From Limnofasciculus baicalensis BBK-W-15 (lineage in GTDB: Bacteria; Cyanobacteriota; Cyanobacteriia; Cyanobacteriales; Coleofasciculaceae): a DNA stretch of 39,444 bases. Shown here piece after piece: positions 8,222 through 16,786 of this stretch. The stretch lies in NCBI RefSeq assembly GCF_024178385.1, contig NZ_JAMZMM010000010.1, positions 1 through 39,444 of the forward strand, read 5' to 3'. The notes beneath the pieces are model-generated. The model worked only from the letters and a program-made list of their open reading frames with translations, was not told the origin of the DNA and did no database searches. Both the position numbers and the translations under genes were made by a program. The first letter of the stretch is position 1. The number at the start of each line of letters is the position of its first letter.

Positions 8222-9628
8222 TTATTCTGGATGGGAATTAAGCGATCGCATTGTTAATGCAGGTTCCTTTTGTTCTTCCTGTATGCGCTTACCATTAAGC
8301 ATCATTTTCACACCACCTCTAGGCGCAAGTACAACACCTCGGCGTTGCGGTTTCACTGGTTTATTTTCAGCTAATTCCAGTTGGTAGCGCGATAAAATTG
8401 TTGCTAATACCAACTTCATTTCAAACTGTGCTAATGCTTCACCCATACAGCGACGGACTCCACTGCCAAAAGGGATAAATTCAAAGGGAGAAAACTGACG
8501 TTCTAAAAACCTTTCTGGCTTAAATTTTTTCGGTTCTGGATAAAGATCTTCCCGCTGATGAATTAGATAAATACACCCTGTAACTATTGTACCTTTCTCC
8601 AACTTATGTCCTACTAATTCAACAGGTTCTTCTGCAACTCTGGGGAAGGTTAACATCGCTACTGAATGAATCCGCAGTGTTTCATTACACACTGCTGTTA
8701 GATAAGGAAGACGGAAAATACTCATTGCATCAGGAGAATCACCTAAGCTATCTAACTCTTTAAGCAGTTTTTCTCGAACTTCGGGATAACGATGAATCCA
8801 GTATAATCCCCAAGCGATTGCTAATGCTGTTGTATCATGACCTGCGAACAAAAATGTAATCAATTCATCGCGCAATTCTAGGTCTGTCATCGCTTCCCCT
8901 CCTTCATCTTTAACAGACATGAGAAGAGATAGAATATCAGTACGTTCAGCATCAGGGTTTTTGCGGCGATCGCTAATTTCAGTATAGAGTAAATTATCCA
9001 GTTGTTTTTGTAGGTTTAAGAAGTATCCCCAAGGACTCCATACACCCAAATCTTTTTGCAATGATGGGAAAAATAGCAAACTGGCAGTTAGAGGAGAATT
9101 CATGAAATTGAGTAAGGCACGAGACTTTTCTATAATTTGTTCGCACCTTTCTCCTTCATAAAGTCCAAATACGACTTCCATAATCACCTGTATAGTAATT
9201 TTTTGGGTGAGATCGAGTGCTTTAAAGGGTCGATCGGAGGGAAGCTGATTGATGGTTTTTTCGGTTATTTTATAAATTAATTGTCCATAATTCTGCATTC
9301 GATCCCCGTGAAAAGAAGGCATTAATAGTTTTCGCTCTCGCTTGTGGCGATTGCCTTCTAACATCAGGATTGAATAATTCCCTACTAATGGCTGCAATAT
9401 TTGGTTCAAATAACCAGGGGCACTAAACTGCTTTCTGTCATTAGTTAAAATCTGCTGAAGGGCTTGGGGATTTTGGACAAAGATAAAAGAATCAGCAAAA
9501 CCAACGATACTGGCGCTAAAAAGGTCAGGATATTGATGGGCAGCATTTTCCATATAGCCCACGGGGTCGAAAATCCATTGCAGCTTTTGTAAAAAAGGGG
9601 AGATGGTTAAATTATTCGGGTATTTCAT
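8222..9628 (-). CDS. Cytochrome P450, CYP110-like
   Basis: A 468-residue soluble P450 monooxygenase. Oxygen-activation motif FLFAGHDTTALA (I helix), K-helix ETLR (ExxR), the PERF segment (FKPERFLERQFSPF) and heme-binding FIPFGSGVRRCMGEAL with the Cys thiolate ligand are all intact. Overall pattern and length fit CYP110, the P450 family common in filamentous cyanobacteria, whose members hydroxylate fatty acids, alkanes or terpenes. No reductase, ferredoxin or terpene synthase lies nearby, so the substrate is unknown. The gene is divergent from the LOG-family gene across a 130-base spacer holding a 14-bp palindrome. The ATG start was chosen by length; it gives a complete N-terminus. Confidence 0.95.
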   Translation of the reverse strand: MKYPNNLTISPFLQKLQWIFDPVGYMENAAHQYPDLFSASIVGFADSFIFVQNPQALQQILTNDRKQFSAPGYLNQILQPLVGNYSILMLEGNRHKRERKLLMPSFHGDRMQNYGQLIYKITEKTINQLPSDRPFKALDLTQKITIQVIMEVVFGLYEGERCEQIIEKSRALLNFMNSPLTASLLFFPSLQKDLGVWSPWGYFLNLQKQLDNLLYTEISDRRKNPDAERTDILSLLMSVKDEGGEAMTDLELRDELITFLFAGHDTTALAIAWGLYWIHRYPEVREKLLKELDSLGDSPDAMSIFRLPYLTAVCNETLRIHSVAMLTFPRVAEEPVELVGHKLEKGTIVTGCIYLIHQREDLYPEPKKFKPERFLERQFSPFEFIPFGSGVRRCMGEALAQFEMKLVLATILSRYQLELAENKPVKPQRRGVVLAPRGGVKMMLNGKRIQEEQKEPALTMRSLNSHPE

Positions 9629-9650
9629 GATTGACCAATAATAGTTGCGA

Positions 9651-9664
9651 TAAGTATATACTTA
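9651..9664. promoter_or_regulatory. 14-bp perfect palindrome in a divergent promoter region
   Basis: TAAGTATATACTTA is a perfect palindrome lying 23 bases before the P450 start and about 95 bases before the LOG gene. The position between divergent genes suits an operator for a dimeric regulator of one or both. It is AT-rich, so chance is not excluded. Confidence 0.35.
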
Positions 9665-9758
9665 ACTATAGCAGTTTTATGGGATTTGTAAAATGTCAGG
9701 AATAATGCGACGTTTTACGACAAAATACTGCGAGTTGTTTACTACTTAGGAAATGAAA

Positions 9759-10499
9759 ATGAACGATAGCCCTCAACCAGAATCTTGTGCCCCTAAACTA
9801 TCCGATACAGTCAGCATTTCAGATCAAGAAGCAGCTTTTCAAGTCATCCAGGATGCGGTACTAGGTTTGTGGTCAGTTGTCAATAACTTAACTACTATAC
9901 GCCCTCCCAAAGGAGAACGTTATCGTGTCAGTATCTTTGGTTCCGCACGACTGAAACCAGAAAGTTCTCTCTATGAAGGAGTGCGACATTTAGCCAGCGA
10001 ACTTACAATTATGGGTTGTGATATCGTGACAGGTGGCGGGCCGGGATTAATGCAAGCGGCGAATGAAGGAAGTGTGAATGCCGATCCTACAGATATCACA
10101 AAATCGATTGGTATTCGTGTGGATTTAGACTATGAGCAAAATGTCAATCCTTTTGTCGAACAAGTTTACCAACATCGCACTTTCTTTTCTCGACTCCATC
10201 ACTTTGTTCTCGTTTCTGATGCTTTTGTGGTTGTACCCGGTGGGGTTGGTACAGCCTTGGAAGCGTTAATGATTTGGCAACTTTTGCAAGTCCGTAAACT
10301 CCATGATACACCCCTTATTATGGTAGGATCTATGTGGTCAGATTTAGTTGATTGGGCAGAAAAGAATATGGTTAATGGAGAGTTTCCACTTGCCGATCCC
10401 ATTGATATGAAAATTCCTCGCTGTGTTGATAATTTTGAGGAGGCAGTCGCCTTGCTTCGGGAATCACACGCGGCATGGAAGGGTTGTAATGAAGTGTAA
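9759..10499 (+). CDS. LOG-family protein (TIGR00730-like)
   Basis: A 246-residue member of the LOG family (formerly 'lysine decarboxylase'), Rossmann-like nucleotide-monophosphate phosphoribohydrolases that in plants release active cytokinin. Characteristic motifs are SIFGSARLKPES, GGGPGLMQAANEG, and VPGGVGTALEALMIWQLLQ (PGGxGT). The start was moved to ATG 9759, because AGGA at 9748-9751 is seven bases upstream of it; the ATG at 9753 is too close. The N-terminal about 40 residues are an extra helical segment found in the longer bacterial subgroup. The substrate in cyanobacteria is not established. Confidence 0.88.
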   Translation: MNDSPQPESCAPKLSDTVSISDQEAAFQVIQDAVLGLWSVVNNLTTIRPPKGERYRVSIFGSARLKPESSLYEGVRHLASELTIMGCDIVTGGGPGLMQAANEGSVNADPTDITKSIGIRVDLDYEQNVNPFVEQVYQHRTFFSRLHHFVLVSDAFVVVPGGVGTALEALMIWQLLQVRKLHDTPLIMVGSMWSDLVDWAEKNMVNGEFPLADPIDMKIPRCVDNFEEAVALLRESHAAWKGCNEV

Positions 10500-10649
10500 A
10501 TTATGGTAACCGCTAATGGCTAATTGCCTATTCCCTACTCCCTACTCCCTATTTCATGGCTAATTACATAATGCCAAATAAACATTTCTATTCCCTATTC
10601 CCCACTCAAAAAAAAACACTCCCCATTCCCCACTCCCTATTAAAATACT
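10500..10649. repeat. Low-complexity CCCTACTCCCTATT-type spacer
   Basis: Degenerate short tandem units (CCCTACT, CCCTATT, CCCCATT, CCCCACT) with no gene, as is common between genes in filamentous cyanobacteria. Confidence 0.7.
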
Positions 10650-11681
10650 ATGAGAAAACTTTACTTTTTAGTTCCTGGAAGAGGTGGTAAATTTGCCTGT
10701 GGTGGACTTTGGGCTGAGTTGAAAACTTTTACTCTGGCTCAAGAGGTTTGTCAGGCGGATATTGTCACTTACCGTCAGCGGGAAAAGGATACGCTTTTCC
10801 TGGATGACTTACTTAAGGAGAAGAATTTAGAGGATATTATTTTTGTGATTAGTTGGGGATTTGATGTTGCAAAGCTTGCTGCTAAACTCAAATCATATCA
10901 CGTAGTTTACCATGCTCATAGTGCGGGGTATGGGTTTAGACTCCCGGCAAATATTCCCATTATTACAGTCAGCAGAAATACGATGGGATACTGGGGACAA
11001 AAGTCTCCTAATTCTCTGATCTATTATTTGCCAAATCAAATTTCCGATGAGTTTCGTAATTTACACAGGGAAAGGGATATTGATGTTTTAGTACAAGCGA
11101 GAAAATCCTCTGAGTATTTAATGTTGGAATTAATTTCCGCTTTACAAAAGCAGTGTAACGTGGTAGTAATTGATTCGTATATTGAGGATTTACCGGGATT
11201 ATTCAATCGGGCAAAGGTTTACCTCTATGACTCTGCTGAGTATTGGGCACAACAGAGAGTTAGTGAAGGATTTGGGTTGCAACCGATGGAAGCACTGGCT
11301 TGTGGGTGTCAGGTTTTTTCTAGTGTTAATGGTGGATTATCGGATTATTTAGATCCGGGATTTAATTGTTATAAGATTGCTGGATATTCCCAAGAATATG
11401 ATGTGGAAAGGATTATGAAGGTGGTGAGGAGTGCGATTGCATCTGAGAGTCAGGAAAGCACCATCGCTTTATCAGCAGAGGTATTAGCTGAGTATCGACA
11501 TGACAACATTATTAGACGTTTAAAGGTAATTTTGGATGAGATTAATGTTTTCTTCGACCGGAAAAATCATTATCCGCCCAATATCAAGAGCTTGACTAGA
11601 CAACGAATTGCCAAATTAAGTATTCTCCGAGTACTTAGTAAAATACATCAAAAATATCTGAAATTATTTCCATTAAAGTAA
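10650..11681 (+). CDS. Glycosyltransferase, GT-B fold (GT4-like)
   Basis: A 343-residue protein with a GT-B layout. N-terminal part: nucleotide-fold start LYFLVPGRGGKFACGGLWAE (donor/acceptor glycine loop) and YHAHSAGYGF. C-terminal part: the family-4 signature VSEGFGLQPMEALACGCQVF (the E-x7-E type donor-binding motif), then SSVNGGLSDYL. The sugar and acceptor are unknown. It is a single gene between spacers of low complexity. A role in extracellular polysaccharide or glycolipid synthesis is the usual guess. No membrane segment or signal peptide is seen, so it should act on the cytosolic face. Confidence 0.85.
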   Translation: MRKLYFLVPGRGGKFACGGLWAELKTFTLAQEVCQADIVTYRQREKDTLFLDDLLKEKNLEDIIFVISWGFDVAKLAAKLKSYHVVYHAHSAGYGFRLPANIPIITVSRNTMGYWGQKSPNSLIYYLPNQISDEFRNLHRERDIDVLVQARKSSEYLMLELISALQKQCNVVVIDSYIEDLPGLFNRAKVYLYDSAEYWAQQRVSEGFGLQPMEALACGCQVFSSVNGGLSDYLDPGFNCYKIAGYSQEYDVERIMKVVRSAIASESQESTIALSAEVLAEYRHDNIIRRLKVILDEINVFFDRKNHYPPNIKSLTRQRIAKLSILRVLSKIHQKYLKLFPLK

Positions 11682-11689
11682 ATCTTAAA

Positions 11690-11806
11690 CCCCATTCCCC
11701 GAAATAGTTATAAGTTTTGAGTTTTCAATTTTGAATTACAACTCAAAACTATCTTCCCCATCCCCCAACTCAAAACTCAAAACTCAAAACTATCTTCCCC
11801 ATTCCC
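11690..11806. repeat. ACTCAAAACTATCTTCCCC repeat spacer, left copy
   Basis: Contains two copies of AACTCAAAACTATCTTCCCC. The second, AAAACTATCTTCCCC plus ATTCCCT (11786-11807), is an exact inverted match to 13770-13791. The two copies therefore bracket the APH-type kinase and the deleted dehydrogenase. Confidence 0.75.
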
Positions 11807-12796
11807 TTAAAACAACTGCCAATCATGAGATCTCAACATTTTCAACTGCTCAATGCGATGCTTAAAATAATGATCGTCCAACCTACTATAATGGTGAAGT
11901 GCCGCCTGACTAAGACTAATCGCCCATACCCAGATATGAGCAACTTGAGTAAATGATTGTAAAGAGTTAATTTCATCAGGAGTAAGTTGCCCTACAGATT
12001 GATATCCGGAAACAAATGACTCCCTAACTATGCGAGGAACACCAGTACATAAAGCAAGTTGAAAAAATTTAGCTATTTCAAAAATCCGCCAGCCGTAACC
12101 GCACTGATCGAAATCAAATAAAGTTACCCGATTATCTGGTGTGAAATGGGCATTTCCACTGTGGGGATCTCCCCAACAAACTACCCAAAATGGCGGTGAT
12201 TTGGGAAAATTTACTAGCTGATGTTTGATTTGTGAGATTGCATCAACTAGATAAGCAAAATCTTGTGGTTTATCATCTAAGAATGGTGCTATAATCTGTA
12301 AAGAATTATCTAATAAATATTCTAGTGTTAGAGGTTGGCGGTTAGCTTGGGTGTGAAAATCTGCCGCAGTTAAATGGAATTTTGCTACTGTTTCACCCAA
12401 TATCCTAGCCTGAGTTTGATTCAAATCTCCTAACGCTACTTTTCCGGGAGCATAAGTAAATAATGCCCCATAGCGTTTTCCTTCCGGAGCATTAATTTCA
12501 ACAGATAATTCACCCGCCTGAGTTTTCAGGGGATAAGCGACGGGAATGTGACGCTCCTGCAAAAAATCTAGTAATTCCAATTCAAAATCAATATCAGACT
12601 TAGAGCGCCAGTGAGTATGAGAAACCCTCAAAACATATAGATTACTTTGGGTTTCCACCAAATAAACATCACTCAAACCCCGATTCCAAAATTGACATCG
12701 CGTCACCGAGTCAATTTCATAGCATGGTAAAACTCTAGAAACTAACGCCGAGGTGCTGAGAGTTGAGTAGATAACTGGAAACTGCTCCTCTGTCAT
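11807..12796 (-). CDS. Aminoglycoside phosphotransferase-fold (APH) kinase
   Basis: A protein of about 329 residues with the APH/choline-kinase fold, like homoserine kinase II and SrkA. It has an N-lobe ATP loop region (RCQFWNRGLSDVYLVET), a strand with the lysine equivalent replaced (YVLRVSH), the catalytic-loop variant CWGDPHSGNAHF (canonical H-G-D-x-H-x-x-N with the first His changed to Trp), and a DFD-type motif LFDFDQCGYGWRIFEIAKF. The start was moved to ATG 12796 (MTEEQFPVIYS), with AGGG eight bases upstream; the longer GTG form adds 14 residues without support. The substrate is unknown, and no biosynthetic neighbour helps. Confidence 0.85.
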   Translation of the reverse strand: MTEEQFPVIYSTLSTSALVSRVLPCYEIDSVTRCQFWNRGLSDVYLVETQSNLYVLRVSHTHWRSKSDIDFELELLDFLQERHIPVAYPLKTQAGELSVEINAPEGKRYGALFTYAPGKVALGDLNQTQARILGETVAKFHLTAADFHTQANRQPLTLEYLLDNSLQIIAPFLDDKPQDFAYLVDAISQIKHQLVNFPKSPPFWVVCWGDPHSGNAHFTPDNRVTLFDFDQCGYGWRIFEIAKFFQLALCTGVPRIVRESFVSGYQSVGQLTPDEINSLQSFTQVAHIWVWAISLSQAALHHYSRLDDHYFKHRIEQLKMLRSHDWQLF

Positions 12797-12889
12797 AATT
12801 ATCCCTGCCCATTTTTGCGTGAAGTGGGTATTGCCCACCAGTTATCCGATCGAGTGTAGGATAGATGAGACGGGGAAATTGTATTAGAT

Positions 12890-13072
12890 TTGTCAGGAAA
12901 TACTGATAATCTCTCTGGGAAACAGGAAAAATGCAAAAGGGAAAGTTTGAAAACTCTAGACTTTATTCCTCAACGCTGGTTAGTTTATCAGGAAAATCGT
13001 CAGGCAGCAAGACAGACTGTTAAGGAGTTAACGGCAGATTTAAAATTGGCTTTGGAGAAGATGATTTTTTGA
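12890..13072 (+). CDS. Small ORF of unknown status
   Basis: A 60-codon ORF with a TTG start; its product includes FIPQRWLVYQENRQAARQTV and a C-terminal amphipathic helix. It is not recognised. It looks like the C-terminal end of a larger lost protein rather than a stand-alone gene, since there is no ribosome binding site. The 300-base space between the APH gene and the dehydrogenase remnant holds nothing else. Confidence 0.2.
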   Translation: MSGNTDNLSGKQEKCKRESLKTLDFIPQRWLVYQENRQAARQTVKELTADLKLALEKMIF

Positions 13073-13138
13073 ATTTTTTTCAGATAAACCTGTCTATAAT
13101 AAATATTCCCCGACTTAGTAATATTGAGTCTGATGAAT

Positions 13139-13760
13139 CTAAGATGAGTACACTTGAGGATTAACACAATAAGGCAAAGGATTGCCTTCCAATCCTGCCA
13201 CCAAATTTGCGATCGCCATTTGTGCCATTTTATCTCGTGTCTGACGGCTAGCACTACCAATATGAGGCGCAATAATTAGGTTATCTAGCGTCAGTAATGG
13301 GCTATCCATCGCAATTGGCTCCGGTTGTGTCACATCCAAGGCTGCACCTGCAATTTTTCCGCTACTTAATGCCCTATATAAAGCATCTGGATTGACAACT
13401 GCACCTCGCGCTGTGTTAATTAAAATAGCGGATGACTTCATCAACTCAAGTTGCATCTGTTAAAACCCCTGGAGTATAACCAACTGGAATATGCCGTGCT
13501 GTAGCAGCAGATATATCAATATTATCATAACCAACTGCCATAATGCTGATAACTTTAAGAGAGGTTGCTGCTTCGATTAATTGGCAATCTATTCTATCAG
13601 TCAGTAGGCAAAGTAAACCATCAATTGTCTTAACTTTTTCTAGTAAAACCTCGTAGGGAGGAGGTTGGCGTTGTCTCCATACTTCAAGGGTTACAATTTG
13701 TTCTAGTGATGCTAATTCTGTGGGGAGTTGGCGAGTGATGAAAACTTTCGGTTTAGCCAT
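13139..13760 (-). pseudogene. D-2-hydroxyacid dehydrogenase with internal deletion
   Basis: Two overlapping ORFs are the ends of one glyoxylate/hydroxypyruvate-reductase-type enzyme. The N-terminal piece (13446-13760) runs from MAKPKVFITRQLP to VGYTPGVLTDAT. The C-terminal piece (13139-13456) begins QLELMKSSAILINTARGAVV and carries the catalytic Arg (NTARG), Glu (DVTQPEP) and His (APHIGSAS) regions to the natural end. Intact enzymes have about 320 residues; here about 115 in the middle are missing, including the whole GxGxxG NAD-binding unit, and the pieces are out of frame (TGA right after DAT). The product cannot be active. Deletion occurred at about 13446-13456. An assembly collapse is less likely but possible. 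Confidence 0.9.
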
Positions 13761-13769
13761 AATTTTAAT

Positions 13770-13930
13770 AGGGAATGGGGAAGATAGTTTTAAGTTTTGT
13801 TAGCGCAGCGGGACGAAGTCCGTTTTGAGTTTTGAGTTTTAATCTAAAACTCAAAACTATTCCCGGTAATGGGAAATAACCAATAACCAATAACCAACAA
13901 CCAACAACTAACAACCAACAACTAATAACT
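13770..13930. repeat. Repeat spacer: inverted copy plus heptamer array
   Basis: Bases 13770-13791 are the inverted twin of 11786-11807. Bases 13828-13841 (AGTTTTGAGTTTTA) pair perfectly with 13845-13858, leaving a three-base loop. From about 13874 to 13930 a 7-base array follows (AATAACC, AACAACC, AACAACT), which overlaps the end of the exonuclease gene. Confidence 0.8.
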
Positions 13931-14473
13931 ATTCCAAAGTAATTTAGACAATATCTTACCAATATTCCAAGCGTCATCTACTCCTCTATGATGGATTCCT
14001 TCAAGAGGTATATTCAATAACTCTAAAGCTTGTGCCATACCAACCTCACGAGGTAAAGTATGAACGAGTGCCAATAAAGTCTTGACGTTAATATGCTTGG
14101 AAGCAAAAGGATATTTTACACCTGATGATTGACATTGTTTTTGAAATTGATTTTTATCATACTCCCCATAACTAGCCCAAACTCGCTGAGGAGTTGAATA
14201 TTTATCTTTTAGCATTTCACAAGCTTCTGCAAAGGTGATTCCTTTATCTACTTGAGTCTGAGTTAAAGTAGTCAGTTTAGTGCAGAATTCACTGATTTTT
14301 GATCTTATTGGTTTGACCAAAATAGTATCTTTTTCAATAGGTTTTTTAGACCATAAATCCACAAGACAAATGCCAATTTCAATTATTTCACTTTCTTCTC
14401 CTGGTGGTGCTTTGGATTGCCAGCAAGTGGCTTCAATATCAACCACAATAATTCTGTCTAGTTTGTTGGACAT
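13922..14473 (-). CDS. 3'-5' exonuclease, DEDDh type (ERI-1/KapD-like)
   Basis: A 183-residue RNase T/DnaQ-fold exonuclease. Acidic residues of the DEDDh set are visible: Asp12 and Glu14 in VVDIEATCW, an Asp in SYGEYDKNQF, and His with the last Asp in GIHHRGVDDAWNIGKIL. The extra tryptophan after EATC and the HRGVDDAWNIG block are typical of the ERI-1/KapD subgroup, which trims structured RNA in eukaryotes; the bacterial substrate is unknown. The ATG lies 5' of a clear AGGAG-like element (TATAGGAGAAT). Its last codons merge into a heptamer array, which may have changed the C-terminus. Confidence 0.9.
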   Translation of the reverse strand: MSNKLDRIIVVDIEATCWQSKAPPGEESEIIEIGICLVDLWSKKPIEKDTILVKPIRSKISEFCTKLTTLTQTQVDKGITFAEACEMLKDKYSTPQRVWASYGEYDKNQFQKQCQSSGVKYPFASKHINVKTLLALVHTLPREVGMAQALELLNIPLEGIHHRGVDDAWNIGKILSKLLWNSY

Positions 14474-14568
14474 ATTCTCCTATAACAAAAGTCAAAAAGG
14501 GGAATGGGGAATAGGGTGAAGAGTGAAACTATTTTTTACTTCAGCCTTCATTCTTCACCCTTCAGCCT

Positions 14569-14862
14569 TCAACCTTCAGCCTTCATCCTTCCTCGTGCCT
14601 GTTTCACCATTTCAATTAAAGTGTGATGGGCATCCTCGGCATCTTTGAGAGTGCGCTCGAATTGAATTCGTAAAGGCACAGATGTCTCATTAACTTGAGT
14701 CATCAGATTCATCCCTTCAGCATCAATTGAGAGGAGTTGGGCTGTTTCTGTATTGGGGGTATTGCCAAAGGTTTTGGCATAGAGGGCGATAGCCTCAGCA
14801 TGATCTTCATTCATGTGCTTGCAGATACGAGCGCTGATTTCAGGAGAAAATGATTCAGACAT
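14569..14862 (-). CDS. DUF2470 domain protein
   Basis: A 97-residue protein consisting of one DUF2470 domain, the unit found at the C-terminus of HugZ-like heme-utilisation proteins and some pyridoxamine-phosphate-oxidase-fold proteins. The diagnostic start is ARICKHMNEDHAEAIALYAK, followed by LLSIDAEGMNLMTQ. Free-standing versions are common in cyanobacteria and may touch heme or bilin metabolism; this is family-level inference. It is a single gene, with an AT-rich spacer upstream. Confidence 0.85.
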   Translation of the reverse strand: MSESFSPEISARICKHMNEDHAEAIALYAKTFGNTPNTETAQLLSIDAEGMNLMTQVNETSVPLRIQFERTLKDAEDAHHTLIEMVKQARGRMKAEG

Positions 14863-14994
14863 AATTGGCGGAATTAAAGGTGATATCTCTATTATTTCTC
14901 AAAATTGTACATTTCTGCGATCGAGCTGATCGCACTCCTACCTAATCTCCTATATTATCATTTAATCATATAGCCAATCATTGCATTTACCGCC

Positions 14995-15032
14995 TAAGAA
15001 TCCCGGTAACTTCGGCGAAACCGGGATTCTTA
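14995..15032. terminator. Strong hairpin, terminator-like, downstream of the cyclase gene
   Basis: TAAGAATCCCGGT (14995-15007) pairs perfectly with ACCGGGATTCTTA (15020-15032) around a 12-base loop. It lies 40 bases past the stop of the minus-strand cyclase gene. No T-run follows on either strand, so termination would be imperfect. It may instead be a dispersed palindrome. Confidence 0.5.
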
Positions 15033-15071
15033 GTTTACCCCATAATTTATGATGGATCTGGCTGAGATATT

Positions 15072-16247
15072 CTAAGATGGGGATGGAGAGACATCAGGTA
15101 CTTGGGTTGAGATTCCGATAATTTCATAAATGTCAAGTGCTTTCTGTTTGCCACGGGGAATTACTCGATCCAGCCATCGACTTTTAAAGGATTGGGGGGG
15201 TAGAGGGGATGAACATCGATTCGGGTTTTGAGGGAGCCAATCGCTAGATGTAATATGATTAATTGTGGTGTCACTAGCAAGGATAGAACATTTGTAATTT
15301 TTAGTTAATTCTTCTAGTCGCGCTGCGGTATTCACCACATCACCAATAACGGTAGAATCCATTCTTTGATCTGAACCAACAGTACCGATTAATCCCATAC
15401 CAGTATGAATCCCAATACCAATTTTAAGCGGTAATTCTAAATTATACTGAGTGCGATCGCGATTAAACCCAATTAAGCGCTCTTCCATTGTCAATGCCGC
15501 ATTTATAGCATCAGCGGCGTGGTTTTTAGTACGATCGAAAATAGCCAATACAGCATCTCCCAGAAATTTATCGATAAAACCATGATTAGCCGTAACCGCT
15601 TGACTCATTTGGGTAAAAAATCCGTTTAACCATTTAAAAGTTTCCTTTAATGATTGAGATTCAGTAATAGTAGTAAATCCTCTGATATCGCAGAATAAAA
15701 CGGTTATTTCTTCTTCCCTGGCATTGCCGAGTTGGATTGATTCTACACCTTTAGGTGCAATCCTTTCCAGATATTGATCGGGGACAAATAAGCGAAATTT
15801 TTCTGAAATATAATCGTTCACTTCCCATGCGGCAGTCACTTGCTGTATGGATTTTTGCGATCGCAGATTTGCCAAGCGTAAAAGACTGGCAATTTTCGTT
15901 AATAATAGTTGGCTATTAATTGGTTTCGTTAGGTAGTCATCCCCCATCATCTCCAGCCCACGTAAACGGGATTGATCGTCATCTAAAGCCGTCAAGAAAA
16001 TTACCGGAATAGTTTGAAGTTTTGCATCTTCTCTCAATCGCTGACAAACTTCAAATCCGTCCAGCTCCGGCATCATTACATCTAATAAAATTAAGTCAGG
16101 AATTGACTCTTCTGCTATTGCTAAAGCATCTATACCTGATGAAGCAGAAACAGGAATGTAATCCTCACTTAGCAAAAGTTCTTCTAACAGGAATAAATTG
16201 TTTTCTTCATCATCAACTATCAAAATACGAGCCTGAGAGTTTGACAT
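15072..16247 (-). CDS. Response regulator with class III adenylate cyclase output
   Basis: 391 residues. A REC domain (about 6-122; Asp12/Asp13, phospho-acceptor Asp56 in LLDVMMPELDG, Lys in LTKPI) is joined by a short helical linker to a class III cyclase domain (about 180-370). Metal-binding Asps lie in FCDIRGFTTI and FLGDAVLAIF. FIDKFLGDA holds the adenine-selecting Lys and DSTVIGDVVNTAAR has Thr plus the transition-state Asn/Arg, so cAMP rather than cGMP is predicted. Phosphorylation by a kinase, perhaps one of the two encoded upstream, should control cAMP output. It lies 540 bases from the next signalling gene, so a separate transcript is likely. Confidence 0.93.
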   Translation of the reverse strand: MSNSQARILIVDDEENNLFLLEELLLSEDYIPVSASSGIDALAIAEESIPDLILLDVMMPELDGFEVCQRLREDAKLQTIPVIFLTALDDDQSRLRGLEMMGDDYLTKPINSQLLLTKIASLLRLANLRSQKSIQQVTAAWEVNDYISEKFRLFVPDQYLERIAPKGVESIQLGNAREEEITVLFCDIRGFTTITESQSLKETFKWLNGFFTQMSQAVTANHGFIDKFLGDAVLAIFDRTKNHAADAINAALTMEERLIGFNRDRTQYNLELPLKIGIGIHTGMGLIGTVGSDQRMDSTVIGDVVNTAARLEELTKNYKCSILASDTTINHITSSDWLPQNPNRCSSPLPPQSFKSRWLDRVIPRGKQKALDIYEIIGISTQVPDVSPSPS

Positions 16248-16290
16248 ATACTTGAGCGGGAATCTGTCACTAAAGTGCTTGAAGGATAAA

Positions 16291-16352
16291 GAATGAAGGA
16301 TAAAGGATGAAGTATAAAAATAGTTTTATCTTTGATCCTTTATATTTCATTC
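16291..16352. repeat. Imperfect inverted repeat upstream of the cyclase gene
   Basis: GAATGAAGGATAAAGGAT (16291-16308) pairs with ATCCTTTATATTTCATTC (16335-16352), mismatching at two positions. It sits 44 bases upstream of the cyclase start. The rest of 16248-16786 has no gene; the ORF at 16340-16537 looks random. A perfect 18-base palindrome, ATCTAGGTTTACCTAGAT, is at 16701-16718, followed by T5. Confidence 0.55.
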
Positions 16353-16786
16353 TGCTTAAATATGTCGAATAACTTATGGTTAGGATATACAAACGACAAA
16401 ACCCAGCAGAAGCCCGATCTCATCCTGCTTATCCCAAGCCAATTATTCGTTTCGATACCCCCTGAATCACCTCTGTTTTCCTGTCGGTAATTTTTTTTGA
16501 CGACAGAAATAAGAATTGTCCTGACGTTCAACCCCAAAGTTCAGCATTTCTTAATATAGTCTAACCAGATAATGGCAGTTATGACAATTAGGTCATGGGG
16601 AGTGGGGAGTGGAGAGTGGCACAGCGGATGCCGTATTGGGAGGTGTGGGGAAGCGTCAGCACTAGAAAAGATTGCTTAAGAAACTTATACCGTTGAGTTT
16701 ATCTAGGTTTACCTAGATTTTTAGAAGCGGTGTAAAGCTGTGTGAATATTTGATTATTATTACCTGTTCCCGATTAAAAGTTCCCT

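Noticed and set aside
14995-15032. Hairpin considered as a small RNA or riboswitch
   Set aside because: A single perfect stem without conserved aptamer features; terminator or dispersed palindrome is simpler.
16340-16537. 65-codon ORF in the gap before the hybrid kinase
   Set aside because: No start signal or protein-like pattern; the region is repeat-rich spacer.
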